Source: Phycisphaerae bacterium
Lineage (GTDB): Bacteria > Planctomycetota > Phycisphaerae > Phycisphaerales > SM1A02
Assembly: GCA_002705085.1 (NCBI GenBank)
Contig: PAHO01000053.1
Span: 11,557-54,037 of the forward strand
DNA length: 42,481 bases
Reading direction: 5' to 3'
The position numbers were made by a program, and so were the translations under genes. This document shows, in pieces, positions 16,388 through 26,100 of the stretch. The first letter of the stretch is position 1, and each line of letters begins with the position of its first letter. Under the pieces are notes generated by a model. It was not told the origin of the DNA. It made no database searches and saw nothing but the letters and a program-made list of their open reading frames with translations.

Positions 16388-17224
16388 ATGTCCCACCCCC
16401 TTGTCAGTCTTGGCCCCGGCGCTGGCTACCGAACCCACATCGTGGCGGAACCCAGTGCCACAAACAACTCCGAAGCCCTGACCGAACTCCGTGTGGTTTC
16501 GGAAATTGCCGCATCCCGGCTTTCCAACGATGACCAACGGCGGCGTCCGCTGCCATCCAGCCAAGATCATGATGCATCGTTGAGCGAAGGCGACGAGCAC
16601 CATGATGAACGCGAGAGCAAACGAGACGGCGATTCCACCCGCCGTCTCGGGCGCTCACGCAGAAGCCGAACGCAGGAACCACAATCCGACCAGTTCAATG
16701 TCATTCGAAGATGGCGCCCTCGCGGGCGTTTGGCGCGTTGGCTGGGCTTCGTTGATCACGAAGACGCGGTGGCCACCCCCCCAGGCACCAGCATCCCCAA
16801 TGCTTTGGCACGCTACCGGGTGAGTTTGCTGCAAATGCGACGTCGCGCCGAACGTATCCGCAGCACTTGGCATGCTGAGACGTCGCGTTCATCAACACGT
16901 TCATCAAAACATTCATCAACACGCTTGGGCGGAGAAGAACTCTCCATCCCAGCAGAATTCCCCACCCCTTCACTCTTTACGGAGATTCTTCCTCATGACG
17001 GGTTCACACGCACAAGGGCCACTCAATCTCACGCCGCGGCAGCTCGATCTGCTTCGAGCATTTCGAACCCATCGGATGAGCCATGCCTGTTCACCCACGA
17101 TGCAAGAACTGGCGGACGCTTTGGGCGTGAGCAAAGTCACCGTGCACGAGCACGTGAAGTTGCTCGTCGCGAAGGGGGTCCTGACACAGGAGCCGAATCG
17201 AACCCGCTCTTTGGCCCTCGCTGA
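16388..17224 (+). CDS. Uncharacterised basic/disordered protein overlapping lexA
   Basis: A 278-codon frame begins 158 bases after the start of the divergent aminotransferase gene and enters lexA. Up to about codon 200 its codon use looks like that of neighbouring genes. The sequence is rich in Arg, Ser, Asp and His, with a helical basic stretch near 140-165 (RYRVSLLQMRRRAERIRSTWH) and no transmembrane segment or motif I know. GGAG nine bases before the ATG at 16388 supports that start. Codons 203-278 read lexA out of frame, so the true end may be nearer 16990 if a frameshift is present. If this gene is not real, 16230-16994 is a 765-base stretch holding only the repeats upstream of lexA. Confidence 0.4.
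   Translation: MSHPLVSLGPGAGYRTHIVAEPSATNNSEALTELRVVSEIAASRLSNDDQRRRPLPSSQDHDASLSEGDEHHDERESKRDGDSTRRLGRSRRSRTQEPQSDQFNVIRRWRPRGRLARWLGFVDHEDAVATPPGTSIPNALARYRVSLLQMRRRAERIRSTWHAETSRSSTRSSKHSSTRLGGEELSIPAEFPTPSLFTEILPHDGFTRTRATQSHAAAARSASSISNPSDEPCLFTHDARTGGRFGREQSHRARAREVARREGGPDTGAESNPLFGPR
16887..16922 (+). repeat. Three 12-bp tandem repeats upstream of lexA, possible operator
   Basis: Three consecutive 12-base units start with GTTCATCAACAC, differing at one position each in the second and third copies. They lie 73-108 bases upstream of the lexA ATG. GTTC-containing direct repeats are the operator form of alphaproteobacterial LexA (GTTC-N7-GTTC); here the spacing is N8. The repeats also encode Ser/Thr/Arg repeats in the overlapping open frame, so they may be a coding microsatellite instead. 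LexA autoregulation through them is a hypothesis. Confidence 0.4.
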
Positions 17225-17639
17225 AGACGTCGTCCTCCCCGACGAAGAGCGTTCACTGTCCTTCCCCTTGGTGGGGAGGGTCGCCGCCGGACTTCCAATC
17301 GAAGCATGCGCCCAAGCAGAGCAACTGGACCTTGAAGACCTGTTTGGGCCGAGAATTGGAGAGAGGCACGGCACCTTTGCACTGGAAGTGCGTGGAGAAT
17401 CCATGCGCGATGAAGGCATACTCGATGGCGACTATGTGCTGGTGGAACGCCGGCAAATTGCAAGAAATGGGGAACGGGTCATAGCCCTGATCGGGGAAGA
17501 CGAGGTAACCCTCAAGACGTACTTCAAAGAGCCAGACGGGATGATTCGATTGCAGCCAGCCAACCCAGATTTTGAACCCATCCTCGTTCGGGAATGCGTC
17601 ATCCAAGGGGTGGTGATCGGCGTGATGCGTCGCTACTGA
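16995..17639 (+). CDS. lexA: LexA repressor
   Basis: A 214-residue SOS repressor that binds operators with its N-terminal winged helix (about 10-75: LTPRQLDLLRAF, then SPTMQELADALGVSKVTVHEHV as the recognition helix-turn-helix). It is inactivated by RecA-stimulated self-cleavage. The cleavage site is Ala98-Gly99 in VGRVAAGLP, and the catalytic dyad is Ser136 (GESM) and Lys174 (VTLKTY), so autoproteolysis should work. The ATG at 16995 has GGAG ten bases upstream; an upstream in-frame ATG would add a non-family His/Gln-rich tail translated from the repeats. serA follows 58 bases later. Autoregulation is expected for the family. Confidence 0.93.
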   Translation: MTGSHAQGPLNLTPRQLDLLRAFRTHRMSHACSPTMQELADALGVSKVTVHEHVKLLVAKGVLTQEPNRTRSLALAEDVVLPDEERSLSFPLVGRVAAGLPIEACAQAEQLDLEDLFGPRIGERHGTFALEVRGESMRDEGILDGDYVLVERRQIARNGERVIALIGEDEVTLKTYFKEPDGMIRLQPANPDFEPILVRECVIQGVVIGVMRRY

Positions 17640-17697
17640 CCGCCGATTTCAAATTCAATCGATGCCCTCATCCTGTGCCCGGTATCCTCAACAATCC

Positions 17698-18930
17698 ATG
17701 CCCCCCTCTGCGCTATTGCTCGAAGGTATTCATGACGCGGCAGACGTGCGTCTGCAAAGCGATCACATCGATGTTCGACGTGCACCGCGCCTTTCAGATG
17801 CCACCCCTGATGTGCTGAAAGAAACGATGGCCATGGGAATCCGGTCGCGAACAACCTTGGATGCCCAGACGCTTCGACAGCTGCCCGCCCTCAGCGCCGT
17901 GGGCTGTTTCTGCATTGGCACCAACCAAGTCGATCTGGACTGCACCGCCGACGCGGGAGTCCCCGTGTTCAACTCCCCGTTTTCGAACACGCGAAGTGTG
18001 GCCGAACTGGTCATGGGTGAAATTATTTGCCTCCATCGAAAACTGTTTGATCGATCATCTGGAATGCATCAAGGACGTTGGAAAAAATCTGCCAGCGGAG
18101 CGCATGAAATCCGTGGGCGGACCCTTGGCATTCTGGGCTACGGCCACATCGGTGCCCAAGTCTCGATCCTCGCTGAAGCAATGGGCATGCGGGTCCTCTA
18201 CCACGACCATCAACCCAAACTCCCACTGGGCAATGCCAGCCAGGTGGATTCGCTGGAAACCCTGCTCCGAGTTTCAGACGTTCTGACGATCCATGTCCCC
18301 GACACCCCATTGACCCAGAACATGATCGATGCCGACTCGATCGGGAAGATGAAATCGGGGGCCTTCCTGCTGAACAACGCTCGGGGCTCGATCGTGGATT
18401 TGGGGGCGTTGGCGGTGGCACTGCGGACCGGCCAACTGGCCGGGGCAGCAATTGACGTCTTCCCTGAAGAACCATCAGAAAACGATTCCTCATTCGGTCA
18501 TGAGTTGTGTGGCATTGACAACGTCATCCTCACCCCCCACATCGGCGGATCAACCCGTGAGGCACAAGAGAACATTGCCCGAGATGTCGCAGAGAAAATG
18601 GCGAAGTTCTTAACCACTGGCAGCACCATCGGTGCGGTCAATCTCCCCGAAGTGGCGTTGCGGGAACGAGCCGACCAACTTCGGATATTGCACATCCACC
18701 ACAATGTCCCCGGAGTTTTGAGTCGACTTCACGCCACGATCGCTCAAGTTGGACTGAACATCAACGCCGAAGCGCTCGACTCAAACGCGCAACGATCATG
18801 TGTGCTCCTCGACGTGGACCCAACCAACGACCCTGCCGTCTTTGACGCCTTGGGCGCCATGCCTGAGACCATCCGCCTCCATACGTTCCCCCCCAAACCA
18901 GCTGAATCTTCCTCCGCCGCACCAGTCTGA
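17698..18930 (+). CDS. serA: D-3-phosphoglycerate dehydrogenase, E. coli type
   Basis: A 410-residue NAD-dependent dehydrogenase for the first step of serine synthesis (3-phosphoglycerate to 3-phosphohydroxypyruvate). The nucleotide-binding motif is GYGHIG (147-152). The catalytic residues are Arg229 (NNARG), Glu258 (PEEP) and His281 (TPHIGGST), with the same spacing as in E. coli SerA. A C-terminal ACT domain (about 329-405, HIHHNVPGVLS) suggests feedback control by serine. Many blocks (GCFCIGTNQVDLD, PVFNSPFSNTRSVAELVMGE, LPLGNASQV) are nearly identical to the 410-residue enterobacterial enzyme and unlike the longer Bacillus type. The ATG at 17698 gives exactly that length; an ATG 12 codons upstream is possible. 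Confidence 0.94.
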   Translation: MPPSALLLEGIHDAADVRLQSDHIDVRRAPRLSDATPDVLKETMAMGIRSRTTLDAQTLRQLPALSAVGCFCIGTNQVDLDCTADAGVPVFNSPFSNTRSVAELVMGEIICLHRKLFDRSSGMHQGRWKKSASGAHEIRGRTLGILGYGHIGAQVSILAEAMGMRVLYHDHQPKLPLGNASQVDSLETLLRVSDVLTIHVPDTPLTQNMIDADSIGKMKSGAFLLNNARGSIVDLGALAVALRTGQLAGAAIDVFPEEPSENDSSFGHELCGIDNVILTPHIGGSTREAQENIARDVAEKMAKFLTTGSTIGAVNLPEVALRERADQLRILHIHHNVPGVLSRLHATIAQVGLNINAEALDSNAQRSCVLLDVDPTNDPAVFDALGAMPETIRLHTFPPKPAESSSAAPV

Positions 18931-18965
18931 CTTGCGGACAGTTCAAAAACCCCAGAGTGTTCTCC

Positions 18966-21050
18966 ATGCTGCAAACTCTTCCACTGCTCATTTCACAGGC
19001 TGCTCTTTGCGACGCCCCTCCCGCCCCACCAACGCGCTTTGAACCGCTGACCGAGACGATCCATGGCTTTGAGATTCAGGATGACTTCCGTTGGCTCGAA
19101 CCATTGGAATCTGAATCGGACGAGGTCAAAGCTTGGACCGACCAACAGAATCTCAGAACTCGTGTCGCCTTGGATGCCCACCCCAAGCGACAGATGGTGG
19201 AAGAGCGTATTGAAGCGCTCTATCGAGTCGACAGCATCGGACTGCCCACGGTCCGCGGAGATCTTCACTTCAATCTCGAGCGACGAGGCGAAGCCAAGCA
19301 AGCATCACTCATGCGGCGAAAGGGTTCGGATGGTCAACCCGAAGTGCTGCTCGACCCTGCTTCTCTGGACAACGACGGCCTAACGGCCATCGATTGGTTT
19401 GCTCCCGATGCCACGGGCAAACACATCGCCTTTGGCCTGTCTCGCGCTGGTGACGAGATGAGCATCTTGCATATTCTCAACGCTGAATCCGGAAACTGGC
19501 TGACTGAAGAGATTCCCGGCAAGGCTGAATTTTGCGGATGGCGAGGCAGCACCGGATTTGTCTATGGCATCCTGACCGATCCCAACGATGCATACTCGAG
19601 GGTGTTTCGTCACCACACCATTGGACGGCACCCCCGACACGATGAAACCCTGCTTGCGCAGGAATCACCAAGCCGCATTCCCGACCTCCGTCTGCACGAC
19701 GGAGGACGTTGGGCGGTGGCGGTGCACTTCGAAGGCTGGAGCAAACAAGACATTCTGGCGGCCCCAACCGCCCAACTCTTGAAAGAAGGTGAATCGGCCC
19801 TCCAGCCGGTTGCCATGGGATACGAAGCACGGTTCGAACCACAGTTTGTGCACGGGGACGCGCTGTACATGATTTCAACCTTGGGGAATTCGAACGGCGC
19901 TCTGTGGAAAGTTGATCTCTGGCGTCCGAGCCGTGAACACTGGCAAGAAGTCTTCACCCCAACGGAGGGATCCGTTTTGCAATCGGCCTCGTACTGCCGA
20001 GGCGAGTTGGTCTTGACAGTTGAGCGGGAAGCCGCCACCCAGTTCTTCGTCAGCGATCTTCAGGGAGAAGCTGTCCGAGGAATCCCCCTCCCCGGAATCG
20101 GCACCGCTTCAATCGCGGTTGAGCGAAGCAGCACGGACGCTTTTGTCAGTTACGCTTCATTCAACACTCCCAACCAAATTCTTCAGATTGACCTTGCGGA
20201 CAATCAAACGAGTGTTTGGGCCTCACCTGATCTCCCCTTTGATCCTGACTCCATTGACGTCCAGCGTGAATGGTGCATCAGCAAAGATGGCACGCGGGTG
20301 CCCATGTTTGTGGTTCGGAAGGCGGGGAGCCAAGGGCCCGCGCCAACCATCGTGTACGGCTACGGAGGATTCAATATCACCATTCCCCCACGGTTCATTG
20401 GCAGCATGGTGCCCTGGATTGAAGCTGGTGGGGTGTATGCCTCGGTGAACCTTCGCGGTGGCGGGGAATTTGGCGAATCATGGCACCAAGATGGCATGCT
20501 CGAACACAAACAAAACGTCTTTGATGACCTCCGAGCCGCCGGCGAGCATTTGATTGACGCCGGAGTGGCCAAGCCAGATGCTCTGGTCGCCATGGGTGGT
20601 TCCAACGGCGGACTGCTGGCCGGCGTCGCCGCCGTTCAGCAATACGATCTCTGGGCGGGCAGCATTTCCATGGTTCCTTTGCTGGACATGGTGCGCTATC
20701 CACAGTTCTTGATGGCGAAGTTCTGGATTCCTGAATACGGAGACCCCCAAAAGAAGCAAGATCTGGGTTGGATCTTGCCCTATTCCCCTTATCACAATGT
20801 GGTTCCAGGACGGCAATACCCGAGCGTGCTCATCACTGCTGGAGAGAACGACAACCGGGTGCATCCCATGCACGCCCGGAAGCTCGCTGCACTGCTACAA
20901 CGGGACACCAAAGACGAGGCGGCCGCGCCGATTCTGCTGTGGGTCGACCGTGAGGCCGGACACGGCCGCGGCAAACCCATGGATCTGCGCATCCGCGACG
21001 CGGCAGACCGAATTGTGTTTGCGATGCAGTGCACCAACTTCGGAGGCTAA
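18966..21050 (+). CDS. Prolyl oligopeptidase family serine peptidase (S9A)
   Basis: A 694-residue peptidase expected to cut short peptides after proline. It has a beta-propeller (about 70-430) that gates a C-terminal alpha/beta-hydrolase domain. The N-terminal helix includes the family block DDFRWLEPLESESDEV. The catalytic triad is Ser546 (GGSNGG), Asp629 (GENDNRV) and His666 (GHG), and the oxyanion region is YGYGGFN. Residues 1-17 are hydrophobic and may be a signal peptide, so it could act outside the cytoplasm. The ATG at 18966 is preferred to a GTG three codons earlier. It starts 35 bases after serA and ends 11 bases before ispH. Confidence 0.92.
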   Translation: MLQTLPLLISQAALCDAPPAPPTRFEPLTETIHGFEIQDDFRWLEPLESESDEVKAWTDQQNLRTRVALDAHPKRQMVEERIEALYRVDSIGLPTVRGDLHFNLERRGEAKQASLMRRKGSDGQPEVLLDPASLDNDGLTAIDWFAPDATGKHIAFGLSRAGDEMSILHILNAESGNWLTEEIPGKAEFCGWRGSTGFVYGILTDPNDAYSRVFRHHTIGRHPRHDETLLAQESPSRIPDLRLHDGGRWAVAVHFEGWSKQDILAAPTAQLLKEGESALQPVAMGYEARFEPQFVHGDALYMISTLGNSNGALWKVDLWRPSREHWQEVFTPTEGSVLQSASYCRGELVLTVEREAATQFFVSDLQGEAVRGIPLPGIGTASIAVERSSTDAFVSYASFNTPNQILQIDLADNQTSVWASPDLPFDPDSIDVQREWCISKDGTRVPMFVVRKAGSQGPAPTIVYGYGGFNITIPPRFIGSMVPWIEAGGVYASVNLRGGGEFGESWHQDGMLEHKQNVFDDLRAAGEHLIDAGVAKPDALVAMGGSNGGLLAGVAAVQQYDLWAGSISMVPLLDMVRYPQFLMAKFWIPEYGDPQKKQDLGWILPYSPYHNVVPGRQYPSVLITAGENDNRVHPMHARKLAALLQRDTKDEAAAPILLWVDREAGHGRGKPMDLRIRDAADRIVFAMQCTNFGG

Positions 21051-21061
21051 AGTTCCTCAAG

Positions 21062-22114
21062 ATGCGAGTCTTACTGGCCAATCCACGTGGGTTTTGTGCG
21101 GGGGTCGCAATGGCGGTCGAAGTCGTCGACCGTCTGACCAACGTGCTGGATGAGCCGATCTATGTCTACCACGACATTGTCCACAACCGGCATGTGGTCA
21201 ATCGCTTCGAAGCCAAAGGCGTGGTCTTCACCGAAGTCATTGACACCATTCCCGAGGGATCGGTGTTGGTGTTCAGTGCTCATGGCGTCAGCCCCGAAGT
21301 TCGCCAACAAGCCAAAATGCGTCGCTTGCGAGCGGTGGACGCCACATGCCCTCTGGTGACCAAAGTGCACGGAGAAGCAATCCGATACGCCAAAGCCGGA
21401 CTGGACATCTTGCTTATTGGTCACGCCGACCACCAAGAAGTCATCGGGACGCGGGGAGAGGCCCCGGGTGAGATACGAGTGATTGAATCTGAAGCCGACG
21501 CTGAAGCCATCGAGGTGGATGACCCCAAAAAAGTGGTGTACTTAACCCAGACCACACTCAGCACGGACGACGCGGGGCGGATCATCACGATCTTGAAGCG
21601 TCGATTCCCAGAGATCAAGGCCCCTCCTGGGGAGGACATTTGCTACGCCACAACCAATCGACAAGGGGTGGTCGCAGAATTTTCAAGTCGAGTGGATCGG
21701 GTTCTGGTGATCGGATCATCCAACTCCTCCAACTCTGTGCGACTGGCTGAAATTGCCGAAAACCGCGGCACCCGGGCCATGCGGATTGATGATGTTCGTG
21801 AGATTGACGCCGATTTTTTAGAGGGTGCCGAGCGCGTATTGGTAACCGCAGGCGCGAGCGCTCCCGAGGATCTGGTGCAGCAGGTCATCACCCACCTTCG
21901 TACGAATTACAACGCCAACATTGAGGTGATCGACGCCCCCGGAGAGGCCATGGAATTTGCGCTCCCTGCCAGCATGCGCAGTGTTCTTTCCGCCGAAGGA
22001 CACAAGGTCCCCCGCGAAGGGATTTCCATCGATGCAGATCGCGTCACGCGGGATTGGATGGAACGTGAAGACATCTCTTTCACGCCCATCACTGCAGAAG
22101 GCAATTGTTTGTGA
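21062..22114 (+). CDS. ispH: 4-hydroxy-3-methylbut-2-enyl diphosphate reductase
   Basis: A 350-residue iron-sulfur enzyme for the last step of the non-mevalonate (MEP) isoprenoid pathway, making IPP and DMAPP from HMBPP. The three cluster-binding cysteines are Cys12 (GFCAGV), Cys96 (DATCPLV) and Cys194 (DICYATTNRQ). Other family blocks are AHGVSPEV, TQTTLS and SSNSSNSVRL, with TAGASAPEDLV towards the C-terminus. The length is slightly above the usual 310-330. It starts 11 bases after the peptidase gene; an upstream in-frame ATG would overlap that gene and is not needed. Its stop overlaps the GTG start of rlmN. Confidence 0.95.
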   Translation: MRVLLANPRGFCAGVAMAVEVVDRLTNVLDEPIYVYHDIVHNRHVVNRFEAKGVVFTEVIDTIPEGSVLVFSAHGVSPEVRQQAKMRRLRAVDATCPLVTKVHGEAIRYAKAGLDILLIGHADHQEVIGTRGEAPGEIRVIESEADAEAIEVDDPKKVVYLTQTTLSTDDAGRIITILKRRFPEIKAPPGEDICYATTNRQGVVAEFSSRVDRVLVIGSSNSSNSVRLAEIAENRGTRAMRIDDVREIDADFLEGAERVLVTAGASAPEDLVQQVITHLRTNYNANIEVIDAPGEAMEFALPASMRSVLSAEGHKVPREGISIDADRVTRDWMEREDISFTPITAEGNCL

Positions 22115-23172
22115 AGTTCTTTGATCTTGATCTGGCAGGCCTTGAGACGTGGTGTTTGCAACACGACCTTCCCAAATTCACGGCCAAACAACTTCGAAAC
22201 TGGGTGTGGAAGCATGGAGTTCTTGACCCCGAGCACATGACGAATGTTTCCGCAAAAGCACGTCTGGCAATGCAAGAGCATCTCACTCTGCACGAGTCTG
22301 CCGTGATCACGGAGCAGTTGGCCAGCGACGGCACGCAAAAGCTGCTCACCGCATGGCCCAAGCCGGATCAGAGCCAGACACTGCCCATCTTGGACACCTC
22401 CCGGGCAACTGAATGCGTCATGATCCCCACGGAGTCACGGCGTACCGCATGTGTTTCGAGCCAAATTGGCTGCCCTGTGGGGTGTAAATTTTGTGCCACT
22501 GGATTGGGTGGGCATGATGGCAACCTCACCGCTGGTCAAATAGTGGAACAAGTCCATCGTCTCTCACACCTCGGTGGAGGGCGTATCACCAACTTGGTGT
22601 TCATGGGTATGGGGGAACCTCTTGCCAACTATCAAGCTGTGACCGATGCCATACGTCGGCTCCACGAACCTGATGCCGCTGGGCTGGGTGCTCGTCGCAT
22701 GACCATCTCGACCGTCGGGCTGCCTCCAGCGATCCGAAAACTGCTTGAGTTTGAAATTCCAGTCAAACTGGCTTTGAGTTTGCATGCCCCAACCGATGAC
22801 TTGCGACGAGAACTCATCCCTTGGGCGGCCTACAGCACCATTGACGACCTTCTTGATGCTTGTTCCGCTTGGTTTGATCGGACGGGCCGCGAAATCACAC
22901 TGGAGTACGTGTTGTTGGCAGGGGTCAACGATCAACCTGAGCACGCTCACGCTCTGGTCGATGTCGTCCGGAGACTTCGGGGTTCGGTCAACCTACTGCG
23001 CTGGAATGAAGTTGATGGCCTCCCGTTCCAACGACCCACTGACGAAGCAGTCATCCGGTTCCAAAGGGTGCTGAAGCAGAACAACATCAACGCCATCATT
23101 CGAAAAAGCCGGGGGCGTGACATCGCCGCCGCCTGCGGCCAACTCAAACATGAATCGAAGCATTCGGCCTGA
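22111..23172 (+). CDS. rlmN: Dual-specificity 23S rRNA/tRNA adenine C2-methyltransferase RlmN
   Basis: A 353-residue radical SAM enzyme that puts a methyl on C2 of A2503 of 23S rRNA and, in many bacteria, A37 of some tRNAs. The [4Fe-4S] motif is Cys121-x3-Cys125-x2-Cys128 (GCPVGCKFCATG). The two mechanistic cysteines are Cys114 (RTACVSSQ) and the methyl-carrying Cys342 (AACGQL). MGMGEPL, STVGL and ALSLHAP are family blocks. The GTG at 22111 is chosen because it forms a four-base GTGA overlap with the ispH stop, a pattern repeated elsewhere in this window; a TTG two codons earlier is possible. Its end overlaps the convergent gene by 29 bases. Confidence 0.94.
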   Translation: MKFFDLDLAGLETWCLQHDLPKFTAKQLRNWVWKHGVLDPEHMTNVSAKARLAMQEHLTLHESAVITEQLASDGTQKLLTAWPKPDQSQTLPILDTSRATECVMIPTESRRTACVSSQIGCPVGCKFCATGLGGHDGNLTAGQIVEQVHRLSHLGGGRITNLVFMGMGEPLANYQAVTDAIRRLHEPDAAGLGARRMTISTVGLPPAIRKLLEFEIPVKLALSLHAPTDDLRRELIPWAAYSTIDDLLDACSAWFDRTGREITLEYVLLAGVNDQPEHAHALVDVVRRLRGSVNLLRWNEVDGLPFQRPTDEAVIRFQRVLKQNNINAIIRKSRGRDIAAACGQLKHESKHSA

Positions 23173-26100
23173 TCCAATCCCGGATCAAACTGGGGGGAAG
23201 GCTTCGAGGATCATCCACCTCCGCGAGAATGCGGAACGCCGAAAAGTCCGCATCCAATTGTTCACGTCGGCACAATCGCAACGCCAATTCACGGACAAGA
23301 ACTTTCCGTTCCCGATCACTGGCGGTCCCACGCAACCACTCCGGCACCAAAAATCGCATGGCTCTCAGAGCACGAGCAGCACCTGGACCGGTGCGCAAAC
23401 GACCTCGCCACTGGCGGTCGCCAAGGCGGACAACCACTTCCGTCAAATATCGGCGTTCGACCGAATCTCCACGAGCAGTATGGGCATCAAGCAGTTGACG
23501 CAAACGAAGACGATGCTCCAATGATTCGCCCAGAGTGGCCAATGCAATGGCGTCATCAGGCAACAAGAACCGCACCAAGACTTGGATGACTTCAGGAATT
23601 CGCTCGGGTCGCTCCATCAAAATTGGCCCCAAAGACACCAACACATCAGAAAAGGATTGGGCCATCGAGCCCCGACCCCATTCGTGAGAGCGGACAATCG
23701 AAACCAGAAGCAGCAGCCGAGAGGACTCTGCGAGTGGGGTATCCGTTCGATCAGTACAACGAAAGGCAAGGCCGACCCTCTGAATATCTCTTCGAACCCG
23801 CTGGCCCCATCGTCCACCTTTGGCCAAAGCCCGTTCAAGTCGGATTCTGTTTCTTCGTGAAGAAGTTTCGTAAGACTCGATTTCCCCGCCACCGCATGCG
23901 ACGGACCGACCAAACAAAAACGCTTCTTCCAGTCTGCCAAATCCCTCACGTTCCACTTCACGAAGTGCTTTTTGCAATGCGCTGCCACGCAACGGTATTT
24001 CACCCCGCTGGTACGCGAAGCCAAGCACCATCATGTCCATCGCGCGATCGGTACCAAAGATCTTTCTCGCTGGGGTGGCCAAATCAACCAAGGACAATTC
24101 TGTTTGGTCGGAAAGCAACTCTTCAACCCCAGCTGTCAATTCGCCCCACGGTCGGTCCGTGCCGTCTCCACGCAAGGCACCACCATTCACGATGGCTCGG
24201 GTTCGACTTGGGGAGGCAATATTGTCAAAAACGGCGCGCGCGGCCTCTGCCCCTTCGATGCCCAACAGCAGATCGGCTTCACCATCAGGAATTCGGGGAC
24301 TCAATCCCTCTTCGGTGGTCGCGGTTGAAATCACAAGCTGGGTCGAAGCACGCCACCCTGGACCGCAGTCCGTTGATTCGTGGATCCAACGCAATGCCAA
24401 ATCGTCTTCGGCGGCGGCACGAGCCATAACCTCACAAATCAATCCACCGCGTGGCCCCCGAGTCCCGGCAATGTGGACCCGAAAAACCGATGCGTCACTC
24501 AACCGAGGACGAGAAGGCTCAGGCAGATCACCAGGAGAAAATGACGGCGAAGTTTGTCGATGGACCCGGACGAGCTGGACCAATGGCCGAAACTCTATTT
24601 TTGCGCCGGAAGTTTGAGCCTCTTGCTCAAACTGACTGGCGGTTTCGATACGCGATGAGATAAGGCGTTCTGAAAGTGCTTCTGCATCCTGTCCCAGCGC
24701 AGAGATACTGCGCAGGGGAAGAAAAATACGGCGTTGGGTTGCATATCCCAAACGATCCAAATCCCGGTACCGACGCCGAGCTGCTTCGACATCCCAACGT
24801 GGCGGATCCTCGTCACTTAAAAGCACCACCGACAATGTTCTCTCGCGTCCGGCCAAGGCGATATCTGAAGACAGCCGGTCAAGATCTTGCATGGTTCGGC
24901 GGGTCATGGAGATGTGTCCGTATCCAGCACGCACCATCCTTTCCAAAGCCCCATCAAAATCAATCCCGATAAAGCAGGCCGGCTGATCTGCATGTGCGCG
25001 AAGACGTTCGAGGAATCGAGCTGGCTCATGACCAACGGTGACAAAAATGTCCGCCGATTCATCATCAATCTTGGCCCCTTCCGGCAGGGTCCGCAGCGCC
25101 CGGAGCACCGCCATTTTCGCGCCCGCCGTGCCAACGGTTGATCCCCGCGGAGGGGGCTCGGGATGGCATGGCTTGGTGGTCTCGAGGACAACCCCATCAA
25201 GTCGACGCAAGGCCTGAGCAAACGCGGCCGGCTGCAAGGTGGACGGGGCCGTGGGACCACCTGGGAATCCGGGAAGGACTTCAGCCGGACGGCGAGCCGC
25301 ACGACGCATGCGCTCGGCAACCTGCAGCACCCGCCATTCCAAACCAGATCCGCCCGATTCAAACACCAACACACGACGGCATCGTTCAAGGATCCGTTCT
25401 ACAGCTGCCTCATTGATAGGGAGCAGTGAACGCAACGCCAGCAATGGCACGCGGTGACGTCGTCCTTCGTGATCGAGAACCGTCCGTAGGGCGGAGACCG
25501 ACTCCCCGGCCGCCACCAGTCCGAAGTCGGCCATTTCTCCGACGCTGGGAATATGCTCAAGGCGATCCAACTCCATGGCGGCAAAGACTTCCGATGCCGT
25601 CCCTGAAGTGGCACTCAACAACGGACTTCGGCGCGCCCGGGCCAGCATGCCCTGAGCGTCATGGGGTTCACGGTTGGGACCGACGGGAATCAATCCCCCC
25701 CCATGGCAGATGGAAGGGGACATCAACACCCCGACTGGTTTTTGCAATCGCGCCGATGCATCGATGGCCGATGCGATGGTGGGAATCAACTCATGAATGG
25801 CCCCTGGGATCAAGGTGCAGAGATTCAGTTCACGAAAGGAACGACCTGGCACTGGCACCCGTCCCGGGCCGGGTCGGTCTTCCACCAGCAAGACCAGTGG
25901 CGCCAGCACCTGCATTGCGGCTATTTCTGAGAGGATCGGAAGTTGGGCGGCAAATCCCGCCTGTGAAAGAGGCACCACCGCCCCCCGTCCAAATTTTGCG
26001 TCCGCAGCCGCTCGGTCCAAATGGGAGCCGACGGTACCGCCTCGGATGGCCTTGAGCTCATGGCGGTTGAGTTCGTTTTGAACTCCGGGGCGGGTCAACA

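Noticed and set aside
16230-16994. Classical LexA boxes (GAAC-N4-GTTC or CTGT-N8-ACAG)
   Set aside because: No such palindrome was seen upstream of lexA. Only the GTTC direct repeats were found.
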